DNA from: Absidia repens
Lineage: Eukaryota > Mucoromycota > Mucoromycetes > Mucorales > Cunninghamellaceae
Direction: 5' to 3'
Assembly (NCBI GenBank): GCA_002105175.1
Contig: MCGE01000017.1
Location: 310,001-374,000 of the forward strand
DNA: 64,000 nucleotides
Under the pieces are notes generated by a model that saw only the letters and a program-made list of their open reading frames with translations, was not told the DNA's origin and ran no database searches. A program made the position numbers and the translations under genes. The first letter of the stretch is position 1. Each line of letters opens with the position of its first letter. Positions 11,679 through 22,238 of the stretch are shown one piece after another.

Positions 11679-12597
11679 CTACTGTTCTATGGGTTGATTG
11701 TACCAAATTGTGCCTTGTTGCTGATGATGACCATTCGTGCTGTCAGATGTATTCTTCAGATTTGGAAGTTGACCGCTTGACCTTGATTCTTCATCAAAAA
11801 GACCTTCTACAAAGGTTTCGCGAATGAAACAGTCCAGTACGTCAGGGATCCTTAAACTGTAATCACGCCAAAAGCTTGAGCCAGGTTGAGTCCCATGTCG
11901 TCCAACTGCTAATAACATAAAATCAGGTGATCTTCGCGTGTGCCTATATAGCATAGTTATCAAAGCATGTATTTCACAACAGTAATAAATAAATAAATAA
12001 AAAAAGGAAGGTTAGTTTATGGTTCATTTTGTTTGTATGTATGTCATTAACCCACTCTAGTAGCTTACCCAAAGATTTGTCCCAAGCCATACTTGTGTTT
12101 TTCGATCAAATCCAATACATTCTGGTCTTTGACATATAAGATGGAATCCGCTTCGTAAGCCAATTTTTTGTCAAAACAGATTCTTGCTTTTCGGTCATAT
12201 TGCATACATATTTGTTGTTGTTGACAAGTGCCATTGAGGGCTAAAGGTGAGGTTGGTATAACGTTGTTCTTGATAATATCTACATGACTTGGTACATTGT
12301 AGTAAGCTGAAATCAGTCGTTGAAGGTTACCCGACGCCTGAAGGATCATACGTTCCAATGGAGTGAAGCATTCTGGCAATCGTACAAATACATTCTTGGA
12401 AGATACTACGATAAAGAAAAATAGAAAAAAAGAAATACACGTTGGTGGTGGTGATTTGTGCCTGGAAACAGATAAGAATAAACTGTAATAGTAAAAATGG
12501 GGGAGAAGAGGGACGGGATAAACTTACATTCCTCCGTGAATTGGAAGGGTATTCTTTTGTAGTCTTCGGTACCAGGTGGTTGAGGAAGGGTATGCAT
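11679..12597 (-). CDS. Chorismate-lyase/UTRA-fold-like protein, function unknown
   Basis: Three exons (12597-12528, 12405-12069, 11943-11679) join in frame to 223 residues. The pattern FTPLERMILQASGNLQRLISAYYN, then an Arg/Leu-containing beta region, then ADSILYVKDQNVLDLIEK, and finally KYGLGQIFG recalls the chorismate lyase (UbiC/UTRA) fold. In that fold a first-helix RxLSAxxx motif is followed by a late GLGQLFR-like turn. The segment LLAVGRHGT then FWRDYSLRIPDVLDCFIRE follows. This comparison is from memory of family patterns, not a search, and catalytic residues were not verified. In-frame codons continue upstream to an ATG at 12669 giving a very hydrophobic leader (MAPLTILLFLSLFFSF). That is either a signal peptide or a pyrimidine-rich 5' leader. 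I chose 12597 as the conservative start. Confidence 0.55.
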
Positions 12598-13938
12598 TGT
12601 AAAAGACCTGATCAAATGAGGAAAAGAAAAAAAGAGAGAAAGAAAAAGTAAAATAGTCAAGGGCGCCATTTTTTCTTGCATTGGAAAATTTTTTTGACAA
12701 GGGCAAGATATTTATAAGTCCGCGTCGTACACCTGGTTCAAAAACATTTCCCACGAATAAATCAAATGTCTGGCAATGACAGTGTGTCATTGGTGACTTG
12801 AAAAACCAAGGTTTTTTCGTCACATTATGTATTTGAAATACAAATTCAAAACAAACACATATCATAATATCTAAATTATATCATATCACATACTACTAGT
12901 GTATAATTAAAATAGGGGGCCCCTGTTTAGTGGAAATGAGTATCACATAGTACATCCTCTTTTTAACGAAAAGTGTTATCATATCGTATTTACTTTACTT
13001 AGATATGATAGACAGATAGTACCACCACCGATTATCTTTAGATCTTTATTATTTTATCATTCATCTTCTTAATAAAGCAGATAGCATGTTTGAAAGATCA
13101 CTACTGATAGGCCATACTGTAACGTATTATGTCAATACAAAATAAAAAGATAAAAAAAAGTGGCGCATGGGTACCTGCATATTATATAATACTTAAAAAA
13201 AAATAGTAAGGCAAAAACAAAAAAGGCACCAGCTGAATTTAAAAAAGTGTGTTCATGCAAACACTCTTTAAGGAAAGAAGGTACAATTTATCACTAAATA
13301 TGATAGAAGATGATAGTTACCTTTCACATTCACCTATTTTTTTTTTTTTTTCATTAATGTGTATAATAAAATACTGCATAATATATATATATATATACTA
13401 TATAACTAGCGATTATGGTACCAGCAACCAACATTTTTGTGATTGATACTGATTTTCGTCAACAATACAAATAAGGCAACTCTCTATCATTGATACAGTA
13501 TCTCAGGGCCTTTCAACTGCGTACAATATATATATACATATATATGTATATAAATGTAGAAGGACGGAAATACGACTCGACCTTTTACAAGCCTTCCCCT
13601 GTATCATATTAATATCCATCGTTCTAATCCAACCACCATATCAAAACCAAAAGAAACATATTCCCAGTTCATATCAACCACAGAAGTCAATATACGATCA
13701 AGACAATAACCAATGCCTTGTCGCAAATCCACACACCCATCAGCACTCCGACCAACAAAATAAAATTATTCAATGAATACTCCACAATACTATCATCAAT
13801 CATTCATTGCCACTAGCAACCATTTCCTTTTTTAATTAAAACCATGATTTTTTATTAAAAAAGTTGTTCATACAAGTAACACCAAACGATCCAAAACAAA
13901 AACTATATTGATAAAAACTATAATAACTAAACTACAAT
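12598..13938. other. Intergenic, AT-rich, no gene seen
   Basis: About 1.3 kb with (TA)n stretches at 13380-13398 and 13528-13550 and several A/T runs. No frame looks coding, and the R1 core is absent. TTTTATT near 13850-13857 could be the minus-strand poly(A) signal of RPL35. Confidence 0.4.
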
Positions 13939-14662
13939 TTAAGCCTTGACAGCATACTTGCGTTGAGGGAAAGCGAGTTCCTTCTTTTGTTGCTTAACAG
14001 TCTTCAAGCTACGTTCAAAAGGAGTCAAAGCACGACGCATGGCACGGGTCTTCTTGACACGGAGATCCAAAGGAGTGAACTTCTTCTTTTGGTAGAAGAG
14101 ACGAAGTTGTTCACGTTGGGTTTGGTTGATGACGGTCAAAAGAGTAGCAACATGGCGACGAGCACGACCACTATGGATATAAGAAGATCAGTCAAACATA
14201 TCCCCCAATTCTCACTTAAACTACTCTACCCTTTTCCACTTACATTTCTTGGAGCTTGGAGGAAGAACCACCAGCGACCTTTTGGACACGGAGAGAGGCC
14301 AATTCTTGCTTGGCTTCGTCAAGGAGCTTGACAAGTTCAGCCTTGTTCTTGTTGCGAAGTTCTTGAGCTTTAACGGGAGCCTATATCAAAAATGGAAACA
14401 ATGTAGTTAGTTAGTGTGTTGGTTTTCTATAGCATATCTTCCTTCGTTCATCCCATCCATCCAATCATCCAACTATATAAAATGTCCCACATGAATAATC
14501 CCAGCCATTCAAATCATTGTTCAACATCCAAAATACAGATGGATTCCCCTCCTTTTTTTCCCCTCTCTTCAAGTACTAAAACTGCCGAGTCGATGATGAT
14601 ACTGCATAGAGGATGATAGATGGATGGATAGATGAATGGATGTATCTTCACCCCCTTACCAT
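13939..14662 (-). CDS. RPL35: 60S ribosomal protein L35 (uL29)
   Basis: Component of the large ribosomal subunit near the peptide exit tunnel. Exons are 14662-14660 (only the ATG), 14380-14244 and 14170-13939. Together they encode 123 residues, the standard L35 length. Family signatures are the N-terminal [13 protein letters not shown] followed by a [10 protein letters not shown] helix, [15 protein letters not shown], and [18 protein letters not shown]. The first intron (14659-14383, 277 nt) is several times longer than typical introns here and splits the gene immediately after ATG, as in many fungal ribosomal protein genes. The context around 14660 reads ATG then GTAAGG, a good donor. No snoRNA C/D boxes were found in the intron on the coding strand. 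Confidence 0.95.
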
Positions 14663-15050
14663 TGTGACAAGCAAAAAGTTTAGAGAAGGAAAAGCTTTAG
14701 GAAATGGATTCCAATTAAATACAACTCCAATTTGTAAAATAAAACGGAGATTTAATTTGAACCAGCAGGACACCAACATTACAGTCGATCTACATGCAAA
14801 TAAAAAATAGTATATTAAATTCACCCCACATTAACTGATTACACACAATATTGATTTATATATTGAATATGAAAAAACAAACAAACCAAGAAACAAGACA
14901 ACCCAGTTGTCATCATTTTAATTGCAGTTCCATGATGCCTGCATGTAAATTCTCATCCACTGATAATGCCCAGACCACCTAACTTGTAGCTTAAGAAACG
15001 TCCATCCGAAGTGCAAAATAGTGAAGGCGAAACAATTATCTAGAATTGAT

Positions 15051-15081
<31 letters not shown>

Positions 15082-15284
15082 CCGACACAAACATCAGTTA
15101 CTTTCTAAACGCATATATAACGATTAGACACTCTCAGTACACTGAGCACCATTGCCAGACGAAGTGGCCTAATGCTCTTTTTTTCCGGTCGCCCTCACCA
15201 ATTTTTTTTAGCATACATGTACACCCATTCGATAAGACAATTAAATTGTGAGAGTGAGAGCAAGAGCAAGACAAATAGTATAAA
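14663..15284. other. Intergenic upstream of RPL35
   Basis: No gene seen. It carries a T-run near 15054-15080 and A-rich stretches. The RPL35 promoter is expected just upstream of 14662. Confidence 0.4.
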
Positions 15285-15520
15285 GACAAGATATATTTTA
15301 TTCAAATGGAGATATAAAACTATGACTACCAAGATCAATTTATACCAATGACCTATTCTAAAACGAAGGCTAACCTAAAGGCGATCCCAAAGCACGATTT
15401 TAAAATAAAAGGTTATTCTGTGTATATTTGTAATGTATTTTTCAAAACCCCCCTGATCCACACTCTAACACTAATCCACCCTCCTCCCACTCAAATCACC
15501 ATCCCATCAACGTCAATAGG
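15285..15520 (-). repeat. R1-like repeat, degenerate minus-strand copy
   Basis: Read on the minus strand, the order of blocks matches the R1c subfamily: AGTGTTAGAGTGTGGATCAG near 15480, a degraded core, then TAGAATAGGTCATTGG and a TTGAATAAAATATATC end near 15290. The diagnostic GGGGAAACCC core is mutated, so this is an old copy. Confidence 0.45.
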
Positions 15521-16142
15521 TTTTTGTACCGTCTTATCTCCATAGATGATTGATCGTCTATTTGTAGATTCAAAAATATCGTGGAAATAGCTGATCTAAT
15601 TTTCATGTAAATGGAATCATCAATGCTCTATACATACAATGAGGGTGAGCGACACATATTTTGTACTGCGTCCAAACATTTTTCCCGCATAACTGTAGCA
15701 AATCATCCATGCACATATCTTCCACAACACTGAAGAAAGGGCCTTTCACAAGGAGTATACCGCCCATCGATATAAGATAAAGGTATCATATCGTCAGAGG
15801 CAGCCAGATTGCGGTCTATGTGCATATCACAGATTCGGCCAATAGTATAAATGTTGTAATTGAGTGTACATGGAAAAACAGGGCAGCATTATGATAGTGA
15901 AGATAGCGAGTGCAATAAGCGAAGTTTCAAGTGCCAACGATGGCAAGGGTTGAGTGAAGAGCAAACCATGAGGAAAAGGGGTGATGAATATAAAAAAAAA
16001 GACATTTAAGAAATCGTGGGTCCGGGTCGAAGATTCCGGCTAGTGCATTTGGGTATTTTCGCGGCGAATGAAATGGGACAGTGATCAAAAGAATCAAGGT
16101 GATATTATTCTATAGAGACCCTCCTTTTTCACATCAATCGAA
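15521..16142. other. Intergenic upstream of RPL43
   Basis: Roughly 600 bases before the RPL43 ATG with no coding frame recognised. It should contain the RPL43 promoter, but no defined element is claimed. Confidence 0.35.
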
Positions 16143-16888
16143 ATGGTACGACCTTGTAAAAGAAAATAAATATCAATCCATACTTCATCCATTTATTAAA
16201 TGAATTTATGGGACGCTTCTTTAATGAATAAATGGATGGATGGGTTAATGTTTTTGATCATCATTATACTAATCATATTTACCTTTTTTTTTTTTTTACT
16301 TTGCGACATTCGTCTTCCATCCATCCATCCATCCATCCACCTACCTATCCAATCATTCAACACCTATCATCACCATTGCCATTCCAATATTGAACCATCC
16401 TTCCTTATCCATCCACCTAACGTTTCCTTCTATCAACGAAACCTCGATCTCGTTTAACGTAAACCATTGTCATCCGCAATATCACCACTATCATCATTAT
16501 TATGATGAATGTTTAGGCTAAGCGCACCAAGAAGGTTGGAATCACTGGTAAATACGGTACTCGTTATGGTGCCTCTTTGAGAAAGCAAGTCAAGAAGATG
16601 GAAATCACTCAACACTCCAAGTACACCTGTACCTTCTGTGGCAAGGTAGGAGGACAGCGATACTACAATGTCTGAAAATTCGGCTATCATACTCACCACA
16701 CCCCTCTTTTTTTTTTTTTTTTTTTTTTTTTACAATATTAGGATGCTGTCAAGCGTACTGCTGTCGGTATCTGGAAGTGTAAGGGTTGTAGCAAGACCAT
16801 GGCTGGTGGTGCTTACACCGTCTCCACCACTGCTGCCGCCACTGTCCGCTCCACTGTCCGTCGTCTCCGTGAAATGGCTGAAATCTAA
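16143..16888 (+). CDS. RPL43: 60S ribosomal protein L43 (eL43, L37a family)
   Basis: Zinc-binding protein of the large ribosomal subunit. Exons are 16143-16145 (ATG alone), 16517-16645 and 16742-16888, giving 92 residues, exactly the family length. The reading is [20 protein letters not shown], the first zinc ligands in CTFCGK, the second pair in CKGCS, then [11 protein letters not shown] and a basic C terminus. The 371-nt first intron is unusually long and AT/ATCC-rich. The second intron contains a run of about 22 T before its acceptor. As in RPL35, the initiation codon is isolated in its own exon. Confidence 0.95.
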
Positions 16889-17584
16889 ATACACCTATTT
16901 AGTATCATTAGTACATCATTAGAATAGTCCTACATATTGTATATATGTTTTCTATAGATATATAAAATATATTCACATTTTTTACACTCATTGATTGTTT
17001 TTTATGCATGACCCATGTCTCTATTGTTTCAACAGACGAGAGGTAGAGCCATGTCTTTAGTATTTTGAATTACAGAGTGAAAAGGGGAGAGGCGGGTGGG
17101 CGGGCGTCATCATGTTCTTATTACTTGGAAAGGAACCGGAACAAAAGGAAGATGGGTGTGTGTCACTCTATGAACTTGAATTTCAATTTTTCTTGTTAAA
17201 GAAACAATAAAAAAAAATACATCATGTAAGCATCAATGTTCTTGCAGTAAAATACTGGACGAATTTACAAAAGCGTCTATTCTTTTAAGCTTGGGTTGTG
17301 TAGATTTGTGTTCAAAATACTAAAGAACACACTTAGTCTCACAGGAGTTTTGGAAGAATATTTCATAGGGCCTAAAAACACCATATATTACGTCAAAAGC
17401 TATTGAAGGCATATAAAATATTTTTCTTTCATAGAACTGACATAATATGAGGTAACTAGGATGTTAAGTTATTTTAGCGTGAGTGACAAACCACTCTACA
17501 GTTGAGGGATGGGCTGTTCTACGCTGTATGACTAACCGTTCTACAGTTTGCTCCTACAGCAAAGAGAACCCCAAAAACATTTCA
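16889..17584. other. RPL43 3' flank, no gene seen
   Basis: 3' flank of RPL43 leading into the transposon island. An imperfect doublet around CTCTACAGTTG / TTCTACAGTTTG (17493-17553) precedes R1 copy B. No coding frame is recognised. Confidence 0.4.
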
Positions 17585-18330
17585 ACTCCCGCCCACGTGA
17601 AGTTTATTTTTTCGTTCTCTTTTCATTTTCTTTTTTTCCTTCTTTTTTTCTTCATTATTCAATTTTTTTGTGGTTGTGATGAACTTAGATTAGTGTCAGA
17701 ACTAGTTTAGAAGGGATTTCAGATCAAGGATTAAACATGCATGGGAAAACCCTTTCATTTTGGAGTCAGGATTTGGGACCACCATTAGTTGACTTTTTAA
17801 AGCCTCCATTAGATTAATTTAGTATTAGCTTGTCCCTAGTTTGTGTCTACTTCTGAATAAAATATGTATCTTTTTACTTCATTGAAAAAATTCCCATAGA
17901 TCCTCCCTCTTTTCTCATACAATGAATACTTTTTTTTACCACTATGATCCCTTTTGATTAGTGTCGACAGTTGCTGCACTTCAATAACACATATTTCTTT
18001 GGTCTTTTCTCATAACTTATACAGTATATTAACTCACATTTTGCAATAGACTTTCTAGATTAGTGCTAACAATTTCTCAAATCCCACAATAGTATCCCTT
18101 ATGCTCCTTCCAATAGATCCTTCCATTGAATCACTTGTTATAATGAATCTCCTCATTTTTAGTTTTAGTATCAACCAATTTGTTCAATAAAATATCCCTT
18201 TTTATTAACCACACTAGGACCCATCAAATATGAAAAATGTATTCATTGTAGCAAACTCATGAAAGTACCTTACCAAACACAAGGTCATTATTTCACCTAA
18301 TATGGCTATGCTTTCAACCTCCCAAAAAAA
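17585..18330 (+). repeat. R1 dispersed repeat, copy B
   Basis: Starts with the family's GC box TCCCGCCCACGTGAAG, then a ~90-nt pyrimidine tract. Next is the GATGAACTTAGATTAGTGTC block, the core with one change (GCATGGGAAAACCCTTTCAT near 17741), ACCACCATTAGTTGACTT, AATAAAATATG, and the distal TTGTTATAATGAATCTCCTC and TTTTAGTTTTAGTATC blocks near 18135-18170. No shared open frame. Confidence 0.75.
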
Positions 18331-18505
18331 GATTGCTCGGGAACTGGGGGCTGTGTGTAATCTGATGTGTAAAATGACAAGTGGAGAATTAGGGGTAAAA
18401 ATAACATAAAATGATTAAACGGATACACAAACGATGACGATATAGATGCATTGATATATATATACTGTATATATATATTGACAATCAGGAACTAGGAATA
18501 CGACA
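18331..18505 (-). mobile_element. LTR fragment (TGTCGTATTCC family), minus strand
   Basis: On the minus strand it begins TGTCGTATTCCTAGTTCCTG at 18505. It continues with blocks matching the solo LTR at 21920-22233, such as CACATCAGAT and ACACACAGCC. Its 3' end is lost. An AT-rich palindrome ATATATATATACTGTATATATATA sits inside at about 18456-18480. Confidence 0.65.
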
Positions 18506-18510
18506 AGTGT

Positions 18511-18690
18511 GTGATGAATACGAGACTGAAATAAAATAACTTTATTATTTAAAATAATAATGAGGAAGAAGCCGGAAAACCCCAGTGGGTAAAAAAACCT
18601 TGCCTTTAAAAAAAAAAAAAAGTAAAACTGAGAATAAAAAAACTCATAGTCCAGTAATTAGATTCCACAAAGTCTAATTTCAGTACTAAT
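18511..18690. repeat. Shared 180-bp repeat, copy 1
   Basis: Nearly identical to 22950-23139, beginning GTGATGAATACGAGACTGAA and ending TTTCAGTACTAATAAA. Both copies contain GAAGAAGCCGGAAAACCCCA and GTGGGTAAAAAAA. On the minus strand it resembles the 3' tail of a retroelement with T-rich and AATAAA-like signals, but this is inference. The long-armed element begins exactly where the similarity stops. Confidence 0.7.
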
Positions 18691-19089
18691 AAACGCTCTG
18701 GCGCTCCGCTGGAGCTTTTGGAAATCTTTCGATTTACTGGGTGTCACAGTTTTTGGTTAAAGTGTGGGTTTCGATGGGATAGGATTAAAGCCTCCGCCAT
18801 TTTGCACTTTGGTGGGCGACCCCTTGGGGCCCAACCGTCGTGCTCAGCGCGTCGTCAACGGGTTTTTTATGTGAGCTGAAAAAAAAAAAAAAATAGGGAA
18901 GGGATTAGAGCCTCCGCCATTTCGCACTGGTGGGCGGCGCCTTGGGGCCCAACCGTCGTGCTCAGCGCGTCGTCAATAGATTTTTTTTTTTGTGTGTGGT
19001 GAAAAATGGAAGGTCGAAAGATAGGGCGACTGAGCCATTCGCACTCCGCCTCTCATCGACTTAAATTTTCTCGTCCCTCTTTTTTCTTC

Positions 19090-19390
19090 CTCTTTCTTTC
19101 TTTTCTTTTTTTTTTTAGAACATCAACTTCAACTGTGGATTTAGTGATCTTGGATTAGTGGTCAGAACTTGAATCAGGGGCATTTGAAAAGTGCAATACA
19201 AACGTCATGGGGGAACCCTTCCATTTTGGATTCGTGATCTTTGACCGTCATCAAATTAGCATTCATTTTAGAATAGCGTCATTAGCTCAGCTTAGCGTTA
19301 GTTATCATATTTTATATTGTATCTATATCAGAATTAAACATATCTTGTCTATTTACAATTATTCTCTTATGCCTTTCATTGTCTCTCTGA
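19090..19390 (+). repeat. R1c subfamily copy
   Basis: Diverged R1 form with core TCATGGGGGAACCCTTCCAT near 19205. It is preceded by a pyrimidine tract and GTGATCTTGGATTAGTG and followed by TTGACCGTC and TAGCATTCATTTTAGAATAG. Its inverted, highly similar partner is at 28480-28925. Confidence 0.65.
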
Positions 19391-19619
19391 ATGTGCATGG
19401 CATATGTGCGTGGGAAAAAAAAACCGGTGTGTGTGTGGGGATGGGGGGTCTTTTATACGCACAAACTTATAGACTTGGTGGAAGAAGTCTCCATAATACA
19501 GTACCTAATCCGTTCCTTTCTCATATATATATGTATATATAGACACACTTTTTTTTTTTTTCTATGCATATGTAATACACATTCAATGAAGCTCATAATG
19601 TAAACGTACAACAGAGATA

Positions 19620-19850
19620 CTAAATATAATAAAAAGAACATATTTATTCAGTCGTAGATATAAACGATGACAAACTATTACTAAACTAATGAGTGCTAAT
19701 CTACTGTCGTTCCCAAGTCCTTCATCCAAAATGAAAGCGTTTCCCCATGATGTTTGTTTTGCGTTTTTTAAAACGCCCCTAATTCAAGTTCTAACACTAA
19801 TCCTAGATCACCAGTTCCCCAATGAGCCTTGCCATCATATCATTCAGACT
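19620..19850 (-). repeat. R1c subfamily copy, minus strand
   Basis: On the minus strand it shows CATCATGGGGAAACGCTTTC, followed by GACTTGGGAACGAC and TAGATTAGCACTCATTAG and an end at GACTGAATAAATATG. It faces the plus-strand R1c copy inside the same composite element. Confidence 0.6.
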
Positions 19851-20107
19851 ATCATGAAGGAAAAAAATAAAAAAGAAAGAAAAAGAGAGGGAAAAAAAAG
19901 GGGACCAAAAAAAATAGAAAGCAAAATGCGGAGCCTGAATCATCCAGCTTTTTTTTTCATGTCAAAAAATCAGGCAACTGCAAATAAAAATTAAATAAAC
20001 GGGCAATCGCCATAATCACCATAGTGCATAATTCGTTTTATCTTCCAGTGGAAAGGCAGTTGCAACCACTACATAATCAAACTCTAATCTCTCCGACGCA
20101 TTTCAAG

Positions 20108-21036
20108 TAGGGCTCTTAACAATACCTAAATGAGGAGTATTGGTATTGAACAATACCATGTTAGCGGGATTAGCAATACCAATACCTTAGCGGGACGGTA
20201 CCACTTATAAGTATTGGTATTGATCAATACCTCTTAGCGGGATTAGCAATACCAAAACCTTAGCGGGACGGTACCACTTATAAGTATTGGTATTGATCAA
20301 TACCTCTTAGCGGGATTAGCAATACCAAAACCTTAGCGGGACGGTACCACTTATAAGTATTGGTATTGATCAATACCTCTTAGCGGGATTAGCAATACCA
20401 AAACTTTAGCGGGATGGTACCACTAATAACTATTAGTATTGAGCAATACATGTTGCTGTGACAAACAATAAAAAAAAAAAGCGACGTTGTTGATATGTTG
20501 TATAAATAATAATGTCTAATTTATTTCGAGTAAAAAAAAATAAAACAATCTAAAATCTAAAGAGGGGGTTGTTTCAAGTGAGCTACGCGTAGGAGGGATA
20601 ATAAAGCTATGTAAACGAATGTTCATCATCAGTAGGACTCTTAACAATACCTAAATGAGGAGTATAGGTATTGAAAAATACCATGTTAGCGTGATTAGCA
20701 ATATTAATTCCTTACCGGGACAGTACCATGAGTAGGTATTGGTATTGATCAATACCTCTTATCGGGATTAGCAATACCAAAACCTTAGCGAGACGATACC
20801 ACTAATAGGTATTGGTATTGATCAATACCTCTTAGCGGGATTAGCAATACCAAAACCTTAGCGGGACGGTACCACTAATAGGTATTGGTATTGATCAATA
20901 CTTCTTAGCGGGATTAGCAATACCAAAACCTTAGCGAGACAATACCGCCAGTAGGTATTGGTATTGATCGGTACCAGGTATTGAGGACTTTTTCTCAATA
21001 CCATAATCGGGACGGGACCAAATTAAGAGCCCTAAT
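20108..21036. mobile_element. hAT-like non-autonomous element with 73-bp iterons
   Basis: Ends read TAGGGCTCTTAA on the left and TTAAGAGCCCTAA on the right. The element is flanked by TTTCAAG on both sides (20101-20107 and 21037-21043), with 7 of 8 bases matching if extended one base. TAGGG-type ends and an 8-bp duplication are typical of hAT elements. Two arrays of a 73-bp unit (20108-20455 and 20633-21034) make up most of it. Each unit carries the perfect palindrome GGTATTGATCAATACC and the block TTAGCGGGATTAGCAATACC. A 115-bp spacer between the arrays is shared with 29395-29505. No coding capacity. Confidence 0.65.
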
Positions 21037-21245
21037 TTTCAAGTAAGCTATTATTTCAGCACACAAAAAACCCATTGACGACGCGCTGAGCACGACGGTT
21101 GGGCCCCAAGGGGCCGCCCACCAAAGTGCGAAATGGCGGAGGCTTTAGTTCTATCCCATCGAAACCCACAGTTCAATAAAAAACTGTGACACCCAGTAAA
21201 TCGAAAGATTTCCAAAAGCTCCAGCGGAGCGCCAGAGCGTTTATT

Positions 21246-21900
21246 TGATTAATATTCAGACATGTCATATTTATATCTTTTTCTATTGCTAAGTGAGACA
21301 TAATGAAATGGTTACAAATTGGGATAATCTGAAGTGATGTTGGGGAAGTAATTTAGCGGGTGATGAAGTATGAATAAAATAAGGTATAGGGTAGTACCTG
21401 TCAAAATGTCAAAGTGAAGAAATGCGGAGCGGGGTATAAATAAATAAAGATGTGGAAGATGGGAAATAGGGTTGGTGTCGTATTCCTGGTTCCTGATTAG
21501 TAATATTTATGTCAAAATATCTATACCATCATTATTTGTCATCATCCACACATATCAGGTACGCGGCTACTCATCGCGTCCCAACAATTGTACCTTGTCA
21601 CTACCCAGCATATCCTTACACTGGCTATGTTTCACTTGGTCTACAATCAAGATCAAAGGTTACTCATCTATCTATTCCATAATACACTATTTTATTCCCT
21701 CATCTCGAACTCTACCAATAATCCATTATCATCTACAATCATTATCATCATAGAAATTTATTATTACAACATCCGCTTCTCTAGCTTTTACTATAAAAAC
21801 CCACTGTCATTTTATTCAATAAAAAACCATATCAATTGTATCACTTATTTACTCTTGTCTTTATTTACAAACATTTCAGTTGGGTATCACAAATACAACA
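21246..21900 (-). mobile_element. Solo LTR, minus strand, interrupted and 3'-truncated
   Basis: The minus-strand start is TGTTGTATTTGTGATACCC at 21900. The body matches the uninterrupted LTR at 28958-29252 over nearly its full length, including TTTATTTATACCCCGCTCCG. It is split by the plus-strand LTR at 21476-21878, and its 3' end is replaced by the arm of the composite element. Confidence 0.7.
21476..21878 (+). mobile_element. Solo LTR with GTTGG target duplication, nested in another LTR
   Basis: 403 bp running TG...CA (TGTCGTATTCCTGG to ACATTTCA), flanked by identical GTTGG at 21471-21475 and 21879-21883. It has a TATA-like ACTATAAAAACC and an AATAAAAA signal near its 3' part, as expected for U3/R/U5. 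The related LTR at 28958-29252 preserves the uninserted site (AATAGGTTTGGGTATCAC), which confirms the insertion boundaries. Confidence 0.85.
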
Positions 21901-21919
21901 AAGACAAGATAAGAGATGG

Positions 21920-22233
21920 TTCCTGGTTCCTGATTAGCAACATTTACATCAAAGGATCTATACCATCATCATCTGTATATCCGCCTTATCACTTCATTCT
22001 ATGTTTTACCCCTGAATTCCCCATGTATTCTCACACTTTTCATTCAACACATCAGATAGCCCACAGCCTCAATTATCCGTAGTCTCAAATATACCGTTAT
22101 CAAGCTCTCACTCACAGACACAAATATCTTCATTTTCTTATAAAAAGACTTGACATTTTATCAATTGAATAAAAACCATATCAATTGTATCACTTATTTT
22201 TATTCTTGTCTTTTTATTATTACAACCATTTCA
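21920..22233 (+). mobile_element. Second solo LTR of the same family, GATGG target duplication
   Basis: 314 bp flanked by GATGG at 21915-21919 and 22234-22238. It starts TTCCTGGTTCCTGATTAGC, missing the first seven bases of the family's TGTCGTA end, and finishes ACAACCATTTCA. TATAAAAAGACTTG and AATAAAAACC supply TATA-like and poly(A)-like signals. It lies only about 40 bp from the previous LTR. Confidence 0.8.
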
Positions 22234-22238
22234 GATGG

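Larger units (their letters stand above)
18689..21245. mobile_element. Composite element with ~190-bp terminal inverted repeats
   Basis: The left arm (18689-18880) and right arm (21062-21245) are inverted copies. Outer sequence is ATAAACGCTCTGGCGCTCCG, then TCGATTTACTGGGTGTCACA, GCCTCCGCCATTT, TTGGGGCCCAACCGTCGTGC and GCGCGTCGTCAA. The arms are far more GC-rich than the surroundings. A second direct half-copy of the left arm occupies 18900-18990. The interior holds two R1c copies in opposite orientation and a hAT-like element with tandem repeats, and no transposase frame. A clear target-site duplication was not found. A related arm in opposite orientation lies at 29253-29395. Confidence 0.7.

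Noticed and set aside
14383..16516. snoRNAs in the long first introns of RPL35 and RPL43
   Set aside because: TGATGA-like strings occur, but on the wrong strand or without a matching D box in position.
20108..21034. CRISPR-like spaced repeats
   Set aside because: Units are 73 bp with no unique spacers of constant length, in a spliced eukaryotic genome; they belong to a hAT-like element.
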